A DNA stretch of 64,000 nt from positions 55,960 to 119,959 of the forward strand of contig JBKQSS010000080.1 of NCBI GenBank assembly GCA_052143535.1, in the 5' to 3' direction. This stretch comes from JADGRA01 sp052143535. Its GTDB lineage: Bacteria; Myxococcota; Myxococcia; Myxococcales; Myxococcaceae. A program made the translations under genes and the position numbers. The notes below the pieces were generated by a model. It saw only the letters and a list, made by a program, of their open reading frames with translations, was not told the origin of the DNA and did no database searches. Positions 17,901 through 24,923 of the stretch are shown one piece after another; positions within the stretch are counted from its first letter, which is position 1, and the number at the start of each line of letters is the position of its first letter.

Positions 17901-18022
17901 CGCCGCTGGCGTCGGCGCACCGCGTCCACGAAGCGCTCCACCGCACTTCCCGGCAGCCGTGACGGCGGCCCCGACGGAGGCGCGGGCACGGGCACAGAGG
18001 GCTGGGGTGAGGCGTCGGACAC
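14933..18022 (-). CDS. DUF4175 family large membrane protein with coiled coils
   Basis: 1029 residues. Two membrane segments lie near the N-terminus (about 40-95) and another around 168-190 (LLLALGALALLGLGALLG). An extracytoplasmic beta-rich part follows (residues 210-420, including DDHGLQALALVYQGPSGAES). The C-terminal half, from about 430 to 940, is long, charged and Gln/Glu/Arg-rich, and is probably coiled coil (LEEHLNLESLGENMGSALDD, LREQLLRQVANLHQHMNEL). The tail (PGGRGGQGFPLPMLAGG) is low complexity. This order fits DUF4175, a family of unknown function. It is the first gene of the operon that continues with the peptidase, MoxR, DUF58 and BatA genes. The GTG at 18022 has no convincing ribosome site. 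The 212-base gap upstream (18023-18234) holds no gene I can support. Confidence 0.83.
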   Translation of the reverse strand: MSDASPQPSVPVPAPPSGPPSRLPGSAVERFVDAVRRRQRRAFLLQGALQGFAALAVAALGSALLARAAPSAARLLLAAGGLVALGLFAFRGLVQARRRTGDQFRTARLVAARLPGVSLDLLAALELRAALGHSDAFSQELARAYLSGTDARAVALDARHVVDGRPTRVALLLALGALALLGLGALLGPEGLRPLVRLLVTPPSNAASGREPITGDVELTYRYPAYLGLLPRTVSGTAGEIAAPVGTLVELRTRSDRPVVQAGLVVSGAPVPLRVENGRDLSGSLLVRKSGTYSVAFYGRTGRELARGPEVPITAEPDAPPQVSLLLPASDLEVDPGGEVVLRWEASDDHGLQALALVYQGPSGAESRVALPLEEGRRSQGTWRWALSGLKLSPGDRVSYFLEATDNDAVDGPQKGTSRTQALHVYSAAEHRLEALRKLEALWERMVTHLADRMEGPDRARTRDLPAVTAQVRVDDAGQALAGDLVATGHLLAQERDRQEALIAAATNLGERLAHSVRLISDARRLYLRFGARPGDNDPAARLSRAAGEGIAQLERDVLYLESLLDQQRGEEIRELTEALSHDQRELAQLIERFQTTKDPGLREQLLRQVANLHQHMNELIRRSMALRRTLHLEEHLNLESLGENMGSALDDIEKLLREGKTQEALAKLQQLQAQTEEQMRREDEQVGRVDPELVKRFREFADALKETHDEQARVASETRTLRDRYRDQLRARLQEKAGAVKEQIRKELEAVAQDYRKIRPGELGPRSDRALENAQSELENLKSALHSDDFDLATEAARAAGQASDEIARDAAQQHALQEAYRDPGDVRDQSKRLAQRMAQDAQKMHDVQRSLQQLFPPAGSQLSPPDRQRVQQLSQEQRGLERRAQDLVQKMEQLNKLAPLFGQQGAEQLEQVAERMSSARERLDARDPGRGYGDQKSALDGLEELQRQMQQSQRPGGRGGQGFPLPMLAGGQGEGGNEVLPQKVEIPDADPGTAFKDFRKDLLDAMKQGTPERYREQVKSYYEELVK

Positions 18023-18234
18023 GTTGGCCAGGCAGCGAGGTCAGGGCTAGCAGAGCAGTCCCCGTGTGGGACCACCTCCAGCATGACTGGCGGGCACGCC
18101 ATGCGGAAGCCCCTTCCGCTCCTTGGAATGCAAAGGGGGCGCCTCTGCTTGGAAGCAAGCAGCAAGGCGAGCGCCAAAAAGGGGGGTGCTCCACCCGACG
18201 TGCCGCAAGGGCCGGCCCCTGGCCCCGGCGGCCT

Positions 18235-19056
18235 TCAGTCGAGAAAGAAGTCCGGAAGCAACTCTGCCGCTGGGTCGATGGCGTAGCGACGGAAGTCACC
18301 GACGCCTTCTGTCCGGAGGACGTCCTCGTCAACGAAGAAATTCCCGGTGCAGCTCCGCGCGTCCCTCAGAAGAATAGCATGGGCCGCGTCGGCCATGATG
18401 TCGACTGTGCGGCACTGACGGCGGATGTCCGGACCGCCAATCATGTCCATCGCCGCGGTGGCAATCGCGGTGCGCGGCCAAAGGGCGTTCACGGCGATGC
18501 CAAGGGGTTTGAATTCCTCGGCCATGCCGAGCACGCACATGCTCATCCCGTACTTGGCCATGGTGTAGGCCACGTGGCCCGAAAACCAGTGGGCCTTCAT
18601 GTTGAGCGGTGGCGAGAGGTTGAGGACGTGGGGATTTTTCGCTTGCCTCAAGTGGGGCAGGCAGGCCTGGGTGGTGGCGAAAGTGCCGCGGGTGTTGACC
18701 TGGTGCATCAGGTCAAAGCGCTTCATCGGAGTGGACTCGGTGTCGGTGAGGCTGATGGCCGAGGCGTTGTTGACGCAGATGTCGATGCCGCCCCATGTCC
18801 GGACGGTGGAGGCCACCGCTTCGGCGATTTGGCCTTCCTGCCGGATGTCGACGGTGAGTGGAAGCGCCTGGCCGCCTGCCCGCTCGATGTCCTGGGCTGC
18901 GGTGTAAATGGTGCCCGGTAGCTTGGGGTGTGGCTCAGAGGTCTTGGCCGCGATGGCGATGCGCGCGCCGTCTCGCGCGGCGCGGACGGCAATGGCCAGG
19001 CCGATGCCCCGGCTGGCGCCGGTGATGAAGAGCACCTTGTCCCGCAGCGTCGGCAT
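18235..19056 (-). CDS. HSDL2-like short-chain dehydrogenase
   Basis: 273-residue NAD(P)-dependent oxidoreductase of the SDR superfamily. The cofactor loop TGASRGIG is at 12-19, NNASAISLTDT follows, and the catalytic Tyr/Lys are in AYTMAKYGMS. The stretches SEPHPKLPGTIYTAAQDIE, HVLNLSPPLNM, VNALWPRTAIATAAMDMIGG and the end DPAAELLPDFFLD match the hydroxysteroid dehydrogenase-like 2 subgroup, here without the SCP2 lipid-binding domain that eukaryotic HSDL2 carries. Proteins of this group are linked to fatty-acid metabolism; the substrate is not known. The ATG at 19056 is well placed. It is a neighbour of an acyl-CoA dehydrogenase, which fits a lipid role but does not prove it. Confidence 0.88.
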   Translation of the reverse strand: MPTLRDKVLFITGASRGIGLAIAVRAARDGARIAIAAKTSEPHPKLPGTIYTAAQDIERAGGQALPLTVDIRQEGQIAEAVASTVRTWGGIDICVNNASAISLTDTESTPMKRFDLMHQVNTRGTFATTQACLPHLRQAKNPHVLNLSPPLNMKAHWFSGHVAYTMAKYGMSMCVLGMAEEFKPLGIAVNALWPRTAIATAAMDMIGGPDIRRQCRTVDIMADAAHAILLRDARSCTGNFFVDEDVLRTEGVGDFRRYAIDPAAELLPDFFLD

Positions 19057-19154
19057 GGCCGCTGCTTAGCACGCTCGGGGTTTCCGACTTGCCGAATGCG
19101 CCGCGGTGCCTCTTGGGCCAGGATGGGACAGCTGCGCTCTGCGGTCGGAAAAGA

Positions 19155-19816
19155 ATGGGTCCCATCCCAAGCTCGCCACTCGCTCTGGCCATGGGCCTGC
19201 TGCTGTTGCTCGCGCCTCGTCCGGCGGCTGGCGAACAGGGGGCCGAGGCGGTGAATTTTGAGGCGGCGCTCCGGTTCGGCGTTGCCTATCCGCAATACCC
19301 CGGCTGGGCTGGCGGCTCGTTCAAGCCATGTTCAACCAGATTGCGTACCCCATCGGGCTCGACGCGGGCATCCGCATCAATCGTTGGGTCTTCGTTGGCG
19401 CTTACTTCAGCTTCGCCCCGACCGTCGTCAGCAGTGGCTTCTACTCAGCGTGGGCTCCCTGTGACAGCTCGTGCTGGGCTCGCGTCTACCACTTCGGTCT
19501 TGAGGTGCAGTTTCACCCGGTGAGGTCGCCCCCCGGTGCAGCATTGGCACTCGACCCGTGGGTCGGCCTGGGCGGCGGCTGGGAAGTGCAGCAGCAGCAA
19601 TACACTGCTCCGATGGGCTCGGTCACGGCGGCGCTTCAGGGGCCCGAGTTCTTCATTGGACAGGTGGGCCTGGCCGTGACGTTCGACCGGATGAGCCTCG
19701 GTCCGTACGCCGGGGCGAGTTATGGCAGCTACGTCATCGAAGGTGGGGCGAGTTTGAACAGTGCTGAATCGCACTGGTGGCTCGAGGTCGGCCTGCGATT
19801 CACGGTGACGCCCTGA
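19155..19816 (+). pseudogene. Outer-membrane beta-barrel-like protein with apparent frameshift
   Basis: Two pieces in different frames read as one protein. The first starts at ATG 19155 with a signal peptide (MGPIPSSPLALAMGLLLLLA) and runs VNFEAALRFGVAYPQYPGW before losing sense near 19325. The second begins near ATG 19328 (MFNQIAYPIGLDAGIRINR) and runs 163 residues of alternating aromatic/glycine strands, ending GLRFTVTP at 19816. Together they give a small outer-membrane barrel of a type common in myxobacteria. The downstream ATG has no ribosome site. The cause could be a true frameshift mutation, a sequencing error or an unusual initiation. The family call is by character only. Confidence 0.6.
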
Positions 19817-19817
19817 G

Positions 19818-21563
19818 CTAGAGGTTGTCCCAGCCGAAGCCCTCCTGCGCGAAGGCGTGGTCGGCCAACCGCTTAATGAGCTCATCGTCGTTGTCGTCGA
19901 TTTTTCCGAAGTTGCTCTTCACTCGGCGACCCACCTGGCCAGCGAAGACTTCGAGAATTTCCCGCTCCGGTGCGGCTGCCTCGACGCCCACCCGCTTCAC
20001 TGCGCTGTCCACCCGCGACAGCACCGCCGCCAGGACGAAGAGGTCAATCATGATGTCTGCCAGCCGGCGGGTCGCAAACTGCATCTCCACGATTCGCTTC
20101 CCGTGCTTGCGCAGAATGCGGTCCGCGGCAGTGGCCAAATCGCGGGTCGCCTCCTCGAAGACTTCGGCCGAGTCCCTGAGGGCCGGGTGGAGGCGGCCAA
20201 AGGCGCCCTTGCCGCGCCCGACGTTGGTGGCCAGCGAGGCCCGGCGTCGGGCGTAGTCGCTTAAAAGACCGAAGCCTTTAATCGGGTCGGCAAGGACGCC
20301 CTTGAGGCTGCTCGCCAAATCGGCCAGTTGGGCCCCCACGTCGTTCATCGCGGTGAGGGCGATGAAGAGACGGAGAATCTCGTTGGTGCCCTCCCAGATG
20401 CGAAAAATTCTGCAGTCGCGCAGCGCTCGCTCATAGGGGAACTCCCGCATGTAGCCGTTGCCGCCGGCCACCTGCAGCGCCTCGTCGGTGGTGCGCCACA
20501 GCGCCTCGGTGGCAAACACTTTGGAGATGGCGGCCTCCACCGCGTAGTCCTCGTACCCTTGGTCAATCAACCCGGCCACCAAGTCCACCACGGCCTCGGC
20601 GGCATAGGTCTCCACCACCATGTGGCCGACTTTCTGCTTGATGAGGCCGAAGTCACTGATGGGCCGGCCGAATTGGACCCGACCCTTCCCCTGGCGGGTT
20701 GCCAGCTCCACCATCCGCTTCATCCCCCCGACGCAGCCGCCGCCGAGGCCGGTGCGCCCGTTGTTGAGGATGCGCATCGCCACCTTGAAGCCCTTGCCCT
20801 CTTCGCCGAGCAGGTGGTCCAGCGGGACGCGGACGCTGTCCAGGAAGACGGCGGCAGTGGAGCTCGCCCGCAGCCCCATCTTGTCCTCGTGGGGCCCGGT
20901 ACTCACCCCGGGAAGGTCCTTGGTGACGACGAAGGCGGTGAGCTTGCCGCGCTCGTCCGGTCGCCCTGTCTTGGCGAAGACGGTGAAGAAGCTGGCCAGT
21001 CCGCCGTTGGTAATCCACAGCTTGCTGCCATTGAGGACATACCCATCGCCATCGCGCACCGCCGTCGTCTTCACCCCCGCGGCATCCGAGCCGGCGCCCG
21101 GCTCGGTGAGACAGAAAGCGGCCACCATCTCCCCGGTGGCGAGCCTGGGGAGCCAGCGCCGTTTCTGTTCCGGGGTTCCGAAGAGCAACAGCCCCCGCAT
21201 CCCAATGGACTGGTGCGCCCCGATGGTGGCCGCCACCGAGCCGTCGTAGCGGGACACCTCCTGCAGCGCACGGGAGTAGGCGGTGCTACCGAAGCCCAGT
21301 CCCCCAAACTCCTCCGGGACAACCATCCCGAAGAGGCCAAATTGCTTGAGCTCCTCGAGAAAGGCCGCCGGCAGCTCGCCGGCGACGTCCCAGGCGCGGA
21401 ATTCTTTCTCCTTGCCGCCCAGCAGCTGCGCCAGCGAGGCGATGACCTGCTTGAGGGTTTCGGCATCCTTGGCCGGCATCTCCGGGAAGGGCAGAAGGAT
21501 GTCCTCCTCGATGTCGCCCATACACAAAGAGCGCATGAAGCTCGTGCTCTGCTTGTCCACCAT
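19818..21563 (-). CDS. Very-long-chain-type acyl-CoA dehydrogenase
   Basis: 581-residue FAD enzyme that introduces the alpha,beta double bond in acyl-CoA, the first step of beta-oxidation. The flavin and substrate motifs are FCLTEPGAGSD (150-160) and WITNGG (183-188). The catalytic base is E391 in RIWEGTNEILRL. The extra C-terminal domain of about 180 residues after the catalytic core, together with the Glu position, matches the VLCAD/ACAD9 branch rather than the 380-residue short- and medium-chain enzymes. ATG 21563 has GGGAGG 6 bases upstream. The stop lies just past the end of the convergent outer-membrane gene. No thiolase or hydratase is nearby. Confidence 0.93.
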   Translation of the reverse strand: MVDKQSTSFMRSLCMGDIEEDILLPFPEMPAKDAETLKQVIASLAQLLGGKEKEFRAWDVAGELPAAFLEELKQFGLFGMVVPEEFGGLGFGSTAYSRALQEVSRYDGSVAATIGAHQSIGMRGLLLFGTPEQKRRWLPRLATGEMVAAFCLTEPGAGSDAAGVKTTAVRDGDGYVLNGSKLWITNGGLASFFTVFAKTGRPDERGKLTAFVVTKDLPGVSTGPHEDKMGLRASSTAAVFLDSVRVPLDHLLGEEGKGFKVAMRILNNGRTGLGGGCVGGMKRMVELATRQGKGRVQFGRPISDFGLIKQKVGHMVVETYAAEAVVDLVAGLIDQGYEDYAVEAAISKVFATEALWRTTDEALQVAGGNGYMREFPYERALRDCRIFRIWEGTNEILRLFIALTAMNDVGAQLADLASSLKGVLADPIKGFGLLSDYARRRASLATNVGRGKGAFGRLHPALRDSAEVFEEATRDLATAADRILRKHGKRIVEMQFATRRLADIMIDLFVLAAVLSRVDSAVKRVGVEAAAPEREILEVFAGQVGRRVKSNFGKIDDNDDELIKRLADHAFAQEGFGWDNL

Positions 21564-21634
21564 GGGGCCTCCCTGTGGCGCTTCCCGCCGTCACTGCCTC
21601 TTCTTCCACCGGCCGGCAGCCGTGATGCAAATAA

Positions 21635-21694
21635 CCAGGGCAGGCGGAGCCCGCCCTGGGGTTTAAGCTCGCCGGCCCATTGGTTGGCCGGAGG
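21635..21694 (+). promoter_or_regulatory. Two hairpins in the leader of the second cls gene
   Basis: CCAGGGC (21635-21641) pairs with GCCCTGG (21653-21659), with an inner GGC/GCC pair. A second stem CCGGCC (21672-21677) pairs with GGCCGG (21686-21691), whose 3' arm runs into the GGAGG ribosome site at 21690-21694. The second stem could limit ribosome access. The region also separates divergent genes, so operator function is possible. Confidence 0.4.
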
Positions 21695-21699
21695 TGGAC

Positions 21700-23124
21700 A
21701 TGAGCTTCAGCTGGGGACTGCTGTACGTGCTGAGCGAGTGGGGCATTCGGCTGGTGATGCTCTTCTACGTCCCACAGCGGCGCAGCGCGGACGCGGCTCG
21801 GGCCTGGCTGGTGCTCATCTTCCTCGTCCCCTGGGTGGGGCTCGTCCTGTACGCGCTCATCGGGCGCATCCGTTACCCTCGCAAGCGGCTGGTGGATGAG
21901 GCCAAGGCGGTGTTGCGCATCCGCGGCGTCCAGAAGGAGATGCGCTCGTTGAGCGCCTTCCGCCCGCCCAAGCTGGAGGGAAGTGCCGAGCGGAGTGCCC
22001 GGCTGGTGGAACGCCTCGGAGACTTCGAGCCACTGGGAGGCAACCAGGTGGAGCTGCTGCCCGAGTACCAGCCAGCCATCGACCGGCTTGTCCAGGACAT
22101 CGACGCCGCGCAACACCACGTGCACTTGCTCTTCTACATTTTCGCCGCCGACGAGACCGGTCAAAAGGTGGCCGGTGCCCTGGAGCGGGCCCAACGCCGT
22201 GGCGTCAGCTGTCGGGTGTTGATGGATGCAGTCGGCTCCTCAGGCGGGCTGCGACATTTGGCCCCGGAGCTTCGCAAAGCCGGCATCGAGGTGCTGGCTG
22301 CCTTGCCGGTCAACTTCCTTCGCCGCAACGCGGCCCGGCTCGACCTTCGCAACCACCGGAAGATTGCCGTCATCGACGGGCGGATTGGCTACGTCGGCTC
22401 GCAAAACATCGTCAACCCGGGCTTCATCCCCGCCTACCCCAACGAAGAGCTCCTGGTGCGCGTGCTCGGCCCGGTGGTGGTGCAGCTGCAGGGGGTGTTT
22501 CTCGCCGACCGCTACCAGGAGTCGGACCAGCGCCTCGAGCTTTCGGAATTGCTGCCGCCCCGGGACGCGGTGGGGACCTCCACTGCCCAGGTGTTGCCCA
22601 GCGGACCGGGCTACCCACACGAAAACCAGCAGACGCTGTTGGTGGAGTTGCTCCACGACGCTGTCGAGCGAGTGGTGATGACCACGCCCTACTTCGTCCC
22701 GGACGAGCCCTTTCTGCAGGCGATGGAAACCGCGGCGCTTCGAGGCGTGGAGGTCCGGCTGGTGGTGCCCGAGCACAGCAACAAGCTCATCACCAACTGG
22801 GCCCAGGAGTCCGACTACGCGCGGCTTCTGGAAGCGGGCATCCACATTCACCTCTACGCACCCCACTTCCTCCACGCCAAGCACGTCACGGTGGACAGCT
22901 GGCTGGCAGTGGTGGGCTCGGTCAACATGGACATCCGGTCCTTCGCGCTGGACTCGGAGGTGAGCCTGCTGGTCTACGACGCCGGTGTGGTCGCGGCCTT
23001 CGAGGCGGTGCAGAACCGGTACCTGGCCCACAGCCGCGAGCTGTCCAAGGAGGCGTGGAGCCGCCGCCCGCTTTTGCGACGAGTGGCGCAGAATACCGCC
23101 CGCCTGGCCGACTCGCTTTTGTGA
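21700..23124 (+). CDS. cls: Second cardiolipin synthase-like protein
   Basis: About 474 residues with two N-terminal membrane helices and two phospholipase D halves. Motif 1 is HRKIAVIDGRIGYVGSQN (His near 219) and motif 2 is FLHAKHVTVDSWLAVVGSVN near residue 390. It has the Cls layout with the variant HAK in the second motif, as in many ClsA proteins. The reading frame also opens at GTG 21694, but GGAGG at 21690-21694 fits ATG 21700 with 5 bases of spacing, so ATG is preferred. It is clearly different from the minus-strand homologue at 5450-6889, so it is a paralogue and not a recent copy. A hairpin overlaps its stop. Confidence 0.92.
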   Translation: MSFSWGLLYVLSEWGIRLVMLFYVPQRRSADAARAWLVLIFLVPWVGLVLYALIGRIRYPRKRLVDEAKAVLRIRGVQKEMRSLSAFRPPKLEGSAERSARLVERLGDFEPLGGNQVELLPEYQPAIDRLVQDIDAAQHHVHLLFYIFAADETGQKVAGALERAQRRGVSCRVLMDAVGSSGGLRHLAPELRKAGIEVLAALPVNFLRRNAARLDLRNHRKIAVIDGRIGYVGSQNIVNPGFIPAYPNEELLVRVLGPVVVQLQGVFLADRYQESDQRLELSELLPPRDAVGTSTAQVLPSGPGYPHENQQTLLVELLHDAVERVVMTTPYFVPDEPFLQAMETAALRGVEVRLVVPEHSNKLITNWAQESDYARLLEAGIHIHLYAPHFLHAKHVTVDSWLAVVGSVNMDIRSFALDSEVSLLVYDAGVVAAFEAVQNRYLAHSRELSKEAWSRRPLLRRVAQNTARLADSLL

Positions 23125-23147
23125 AGGACGGGCTCCCCCCCCTTCAC
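23121..23147. terminator. Hairpin overlapping the cls stop codon
   Basis: GTGAAGG (23121-23127) and CCTTCAC (23141-23147) form a perfect 7-bp stem around a 13-base C-rich loop, in the short gap between convergent cls and the first Cys-rich lipoprotein. It contains the cls TGA. No T-run follows, so it is a terminator candidate by position only. Confidence 0.4.
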
Positions 23148-23170
23148 GCGAAACGGGTGCTCTCTTCCCC

Positions 23171-23515
23171 TTACGGGGCGAGGCAGTAGTTGGTGATGGC
23201 GCACTCCGGGGGGGTGACGTTCGCCACGGCGTCCGCGCAGTCCTGGTTGTTGTAGGCGTCGAGGCACGTCTGCGCGCCCGTCGGACTGTAGGTATCCGTC
23301 CCGCAGCTGGCCGAGGTGCACATGACGGCGGCAGTTAGAAGCTGGGTGCAGCTGCTGACATTGACCCCTGACTGGCATTGGCTGAGGCGGTTGCACGCGG
23401 CATAGGAAAACGAGTCGCAGGCGGCGACAGGCCCGCTGACGTCGTTCATGATGATGTTGCTTCCGCAGCCGAAAAAGGCGACGGAAAGACAGACGGCGAG
23501 GCTGACACGACGCAC
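23171..23515 (-). CDS. Small Cys-rich lipoprotein (paralogue 1 of 3)
   Basis: 114 residues from GTG 23515, with GAGGAG about 9 bases upstream. The signal peptide ends in a lipobox (VAFFGC, Cys17), so the mature protein is probably a lipid-anchored envelope protein. The mature part carries regularly spaced cysteines: ACDSFSYAACNRLSQC, a middle Cys pair, CTSASCGTDTYSPTG, CLDAYNNQDC, and ends in CAITNYCLAP. The same cysteine plan is found in the next two genes on the same strand. I do not recognise a named function. Paired cysteines suggest a disulfide-stabilised extracytoplasmic domain. Confidence 0.82.
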   Translation of the reverse strand: MRRVSLAVCLSVAFFGCGSNIIMNDVSGPVAACDSFSYAACNRLSQCQSGVNVSSCTQLLTAAVMCTSASCGTDTYSPTGAQTCLDAYNNQDCADAVANVTPPECAITNYCLAP

Positions 23516-23651
23516 GCGGGGACTCCTCGGCTGAACGAAAAAGACGGTGAGGGTACCTCCTCTGGGGGTCGGCTGTCTGCCAAAAGCACGTTGCCCCGAG
23601 AGGCCGGCGCTTCAGCGCCTCGCTCCTAGGAAACCGGTGGGGAGGTTTTCC

Positions 23652-23978
23652 TCAGGCGCAAAAGAGGCTGGTGTCGCAGCTGGGGGGGAGGACCGAATTG
23701 CTGACATCGGTACAGCTTTCGTTGTCGAGGTCGCTGATGCACTGGTTCACCGCAGCGCTGCTGTAGGTGGTGCCGCTTGGACAGGTTGCGCTCGAGCAGC
23801 TCAGGGCGGCTTGCCCCTCGGTGTTGCAAGTCGAGACGGAGGTCGAGCCCAGCACGTTGCAGGCGGAAGCCTTGTTGCAGGCCGCACTCACCAGGGAATT
23901 GCATGCGGCCATCGGGGTGCCGGTGCTGTTGCCGCAGCCGACGACGGAGATGCAGAGGAGGGCAAGAGCAACGCGCAT
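23652..23978 (-). CDS. Small Cys-rich lipoprotein (paralogue 2 of 3)
   Basis: 108 residues from ATG 23978. The lipobox is SVVGC (Cys15). The pattern ACNSLVSAACNKASAC, SCSSATCPSGTTYSSAA, CISDLDNESC and the end PPSCDTSLFCA lines up with the proteins at 23171-23515 and 24176-24511. It is the middle copy of a tandem series on the minus strand, separated from its neighbours by 136 and 197 bases, so each may have its own promoter. The open frame extends far upstream, but the lipoprotein signal fixes the likely start. Function unknown. Confidence 0.82.
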   Translation of the reverse strand: MRVALALLCISVVGCGNSTGTPMAACNSLVSAACNKASACNVLGSTSVSTCNTEGQAALSCSSATCPSGTTYSSAAVNQCISDLDNESCTDVSNSVLPPSCDTSLFCA

Positions 23979-24175
23979 GGACAGCCTCAAAACAGAAGGG
24001 GCAACCCCGTCTCTACCAGGCTGGCGCACAAGCGGCTTCGGTCGCCGGCCGTCGGGGTGGCCCTGCGCCCCGAGGGCCCAAGGCCACTCGCCGCCTCGCT
24101 GCCTCCCAATTGGGAAGTTTGGGCCCGTGGCGGCGCTCCAGAAGGGCCGTTGTGTTTTTCTTTGGGGACGACAGC

Positions 24176-24511
24176 TCAGCTGCACACGGTGCTGCAGCTG
24201 GTGGGCAGGTTGTTGCTGCCGCAGGTCGCGCTGTTGGTGTCGTTGAGGCACGTCTGCGCTTGGCTCATGTGGTACGTGGTTCCTTGCGCGCAGCCCGCGG
24301 CGCAGTCCAGCGCCGTCTCGGTGGCGGTGGTGCAGGTCGCCACCGTGGTGCCCGTCGGGAGCGAGCCGCAGGAGGACGCTCTGTTGCAGGCCGCTGCTGA
24401 CACCGAGTTGCAGGCAGTGGTGGCAGTGCTGAGGTCGACGCTGGTGCTGGTGCCGCAACCGACGAAGGCCAACGACAGACACAGGACAGCCGGGATGTAC
24501 GCACGACGCAT
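24176..24511 (-). CDS. Small Cys-rich lipoprotein (paralogue 3 of 3)
   Basis: 111 residues from ATG 24511, preceded by AAGGGA at 7 bases; the in-frame codon five residues earlier is less likely. The lipobox is AFVGC. The mature part repeats the family plan: ACNSVSAAACNRASSC, CTTATETALDC, AGCAQGTTYHMSQAQTCL and the end PTSCSTVCS. It is divergent from the cobalamin riboswitch and btuB operon, with about 100 bases between its start and the riboswitch. Whether it shares regulation with B12 uptake cannot be told from the sequence. Function unknown. Confidence 0.82.
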   Translation of the reverse strand: MRRAYIPAVLCLSLAFVGCGTSTSVDLSTATTACNSVSAAACNRASSCGSLPTGTTVATCTTATETALDCAAGCAQGTTYHMSQAQTCLNDTNSATCGSNNLPTSCSTVCS

Positions 24512-24617
24512 GGTGAGTCCCTTCAAGGGAGTGAGACGGTTTTTTCGACGCTACTCTGGCCGGTGTGGCTCCACCATCAGTAAGACTTGCGCCCCGGGGC
24601 ACCCCGTGCGAGACCTC

Positions 24618-24858
24618 GGCTGCCTTCGGGTGCCCACGTTGGGCGAAGAGGGAAGCCGGTGAGAATCCGGCGCGGTCCCGCCACTGTGACCGGACGGCCC
24701 TGAGGACAGGGCCCGCCATAGCCTCCGGCAGTCACCACTGCGTCCCCCGAGGAGGGGGCCGTGGGAAGGTGGGAGGAAGAGGCGTCGGGCGCAAACGCAC
24801 CAGTGGGGTGCAGCAGCGTCCGAGTTCCGGAAGCCAGGAGACCTGCCCGAGGTACGGA
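24618..24858 (+). promoter_or_regulatory. Cobalamin (AdoCbl) riboswitch
   Basis: The conserved core is easy to read: GAGGGAAGCCGGTGAGAATC (starting about 24646), then CGGTCCCGCCACTGTGAC (24673-24690), the B12 box, and GAAGCCAGGAGACCTGCC (about 24830-24848) at the 3' side. Together these match the cobalamin riboswitch family. It lies just upstream of the BtuB-type receptor and should switch off the six-gene uptake operon when cobalamin is plentiful. The translation start at 24924 is about 65 bases downstream, so either transcription or ribosome access could be controlled. Boundaries are approximate. The rest of the gap 24512-24617 shows no gene. Confidence 0.95.
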
Positions 24859-24923
24859 CGACTCCTTCGAGGGTCGCCCGGGTGGCCTTCTCTCTTCGTT
24901 GGAGAGGGAGGAAGGCGTGCGGC

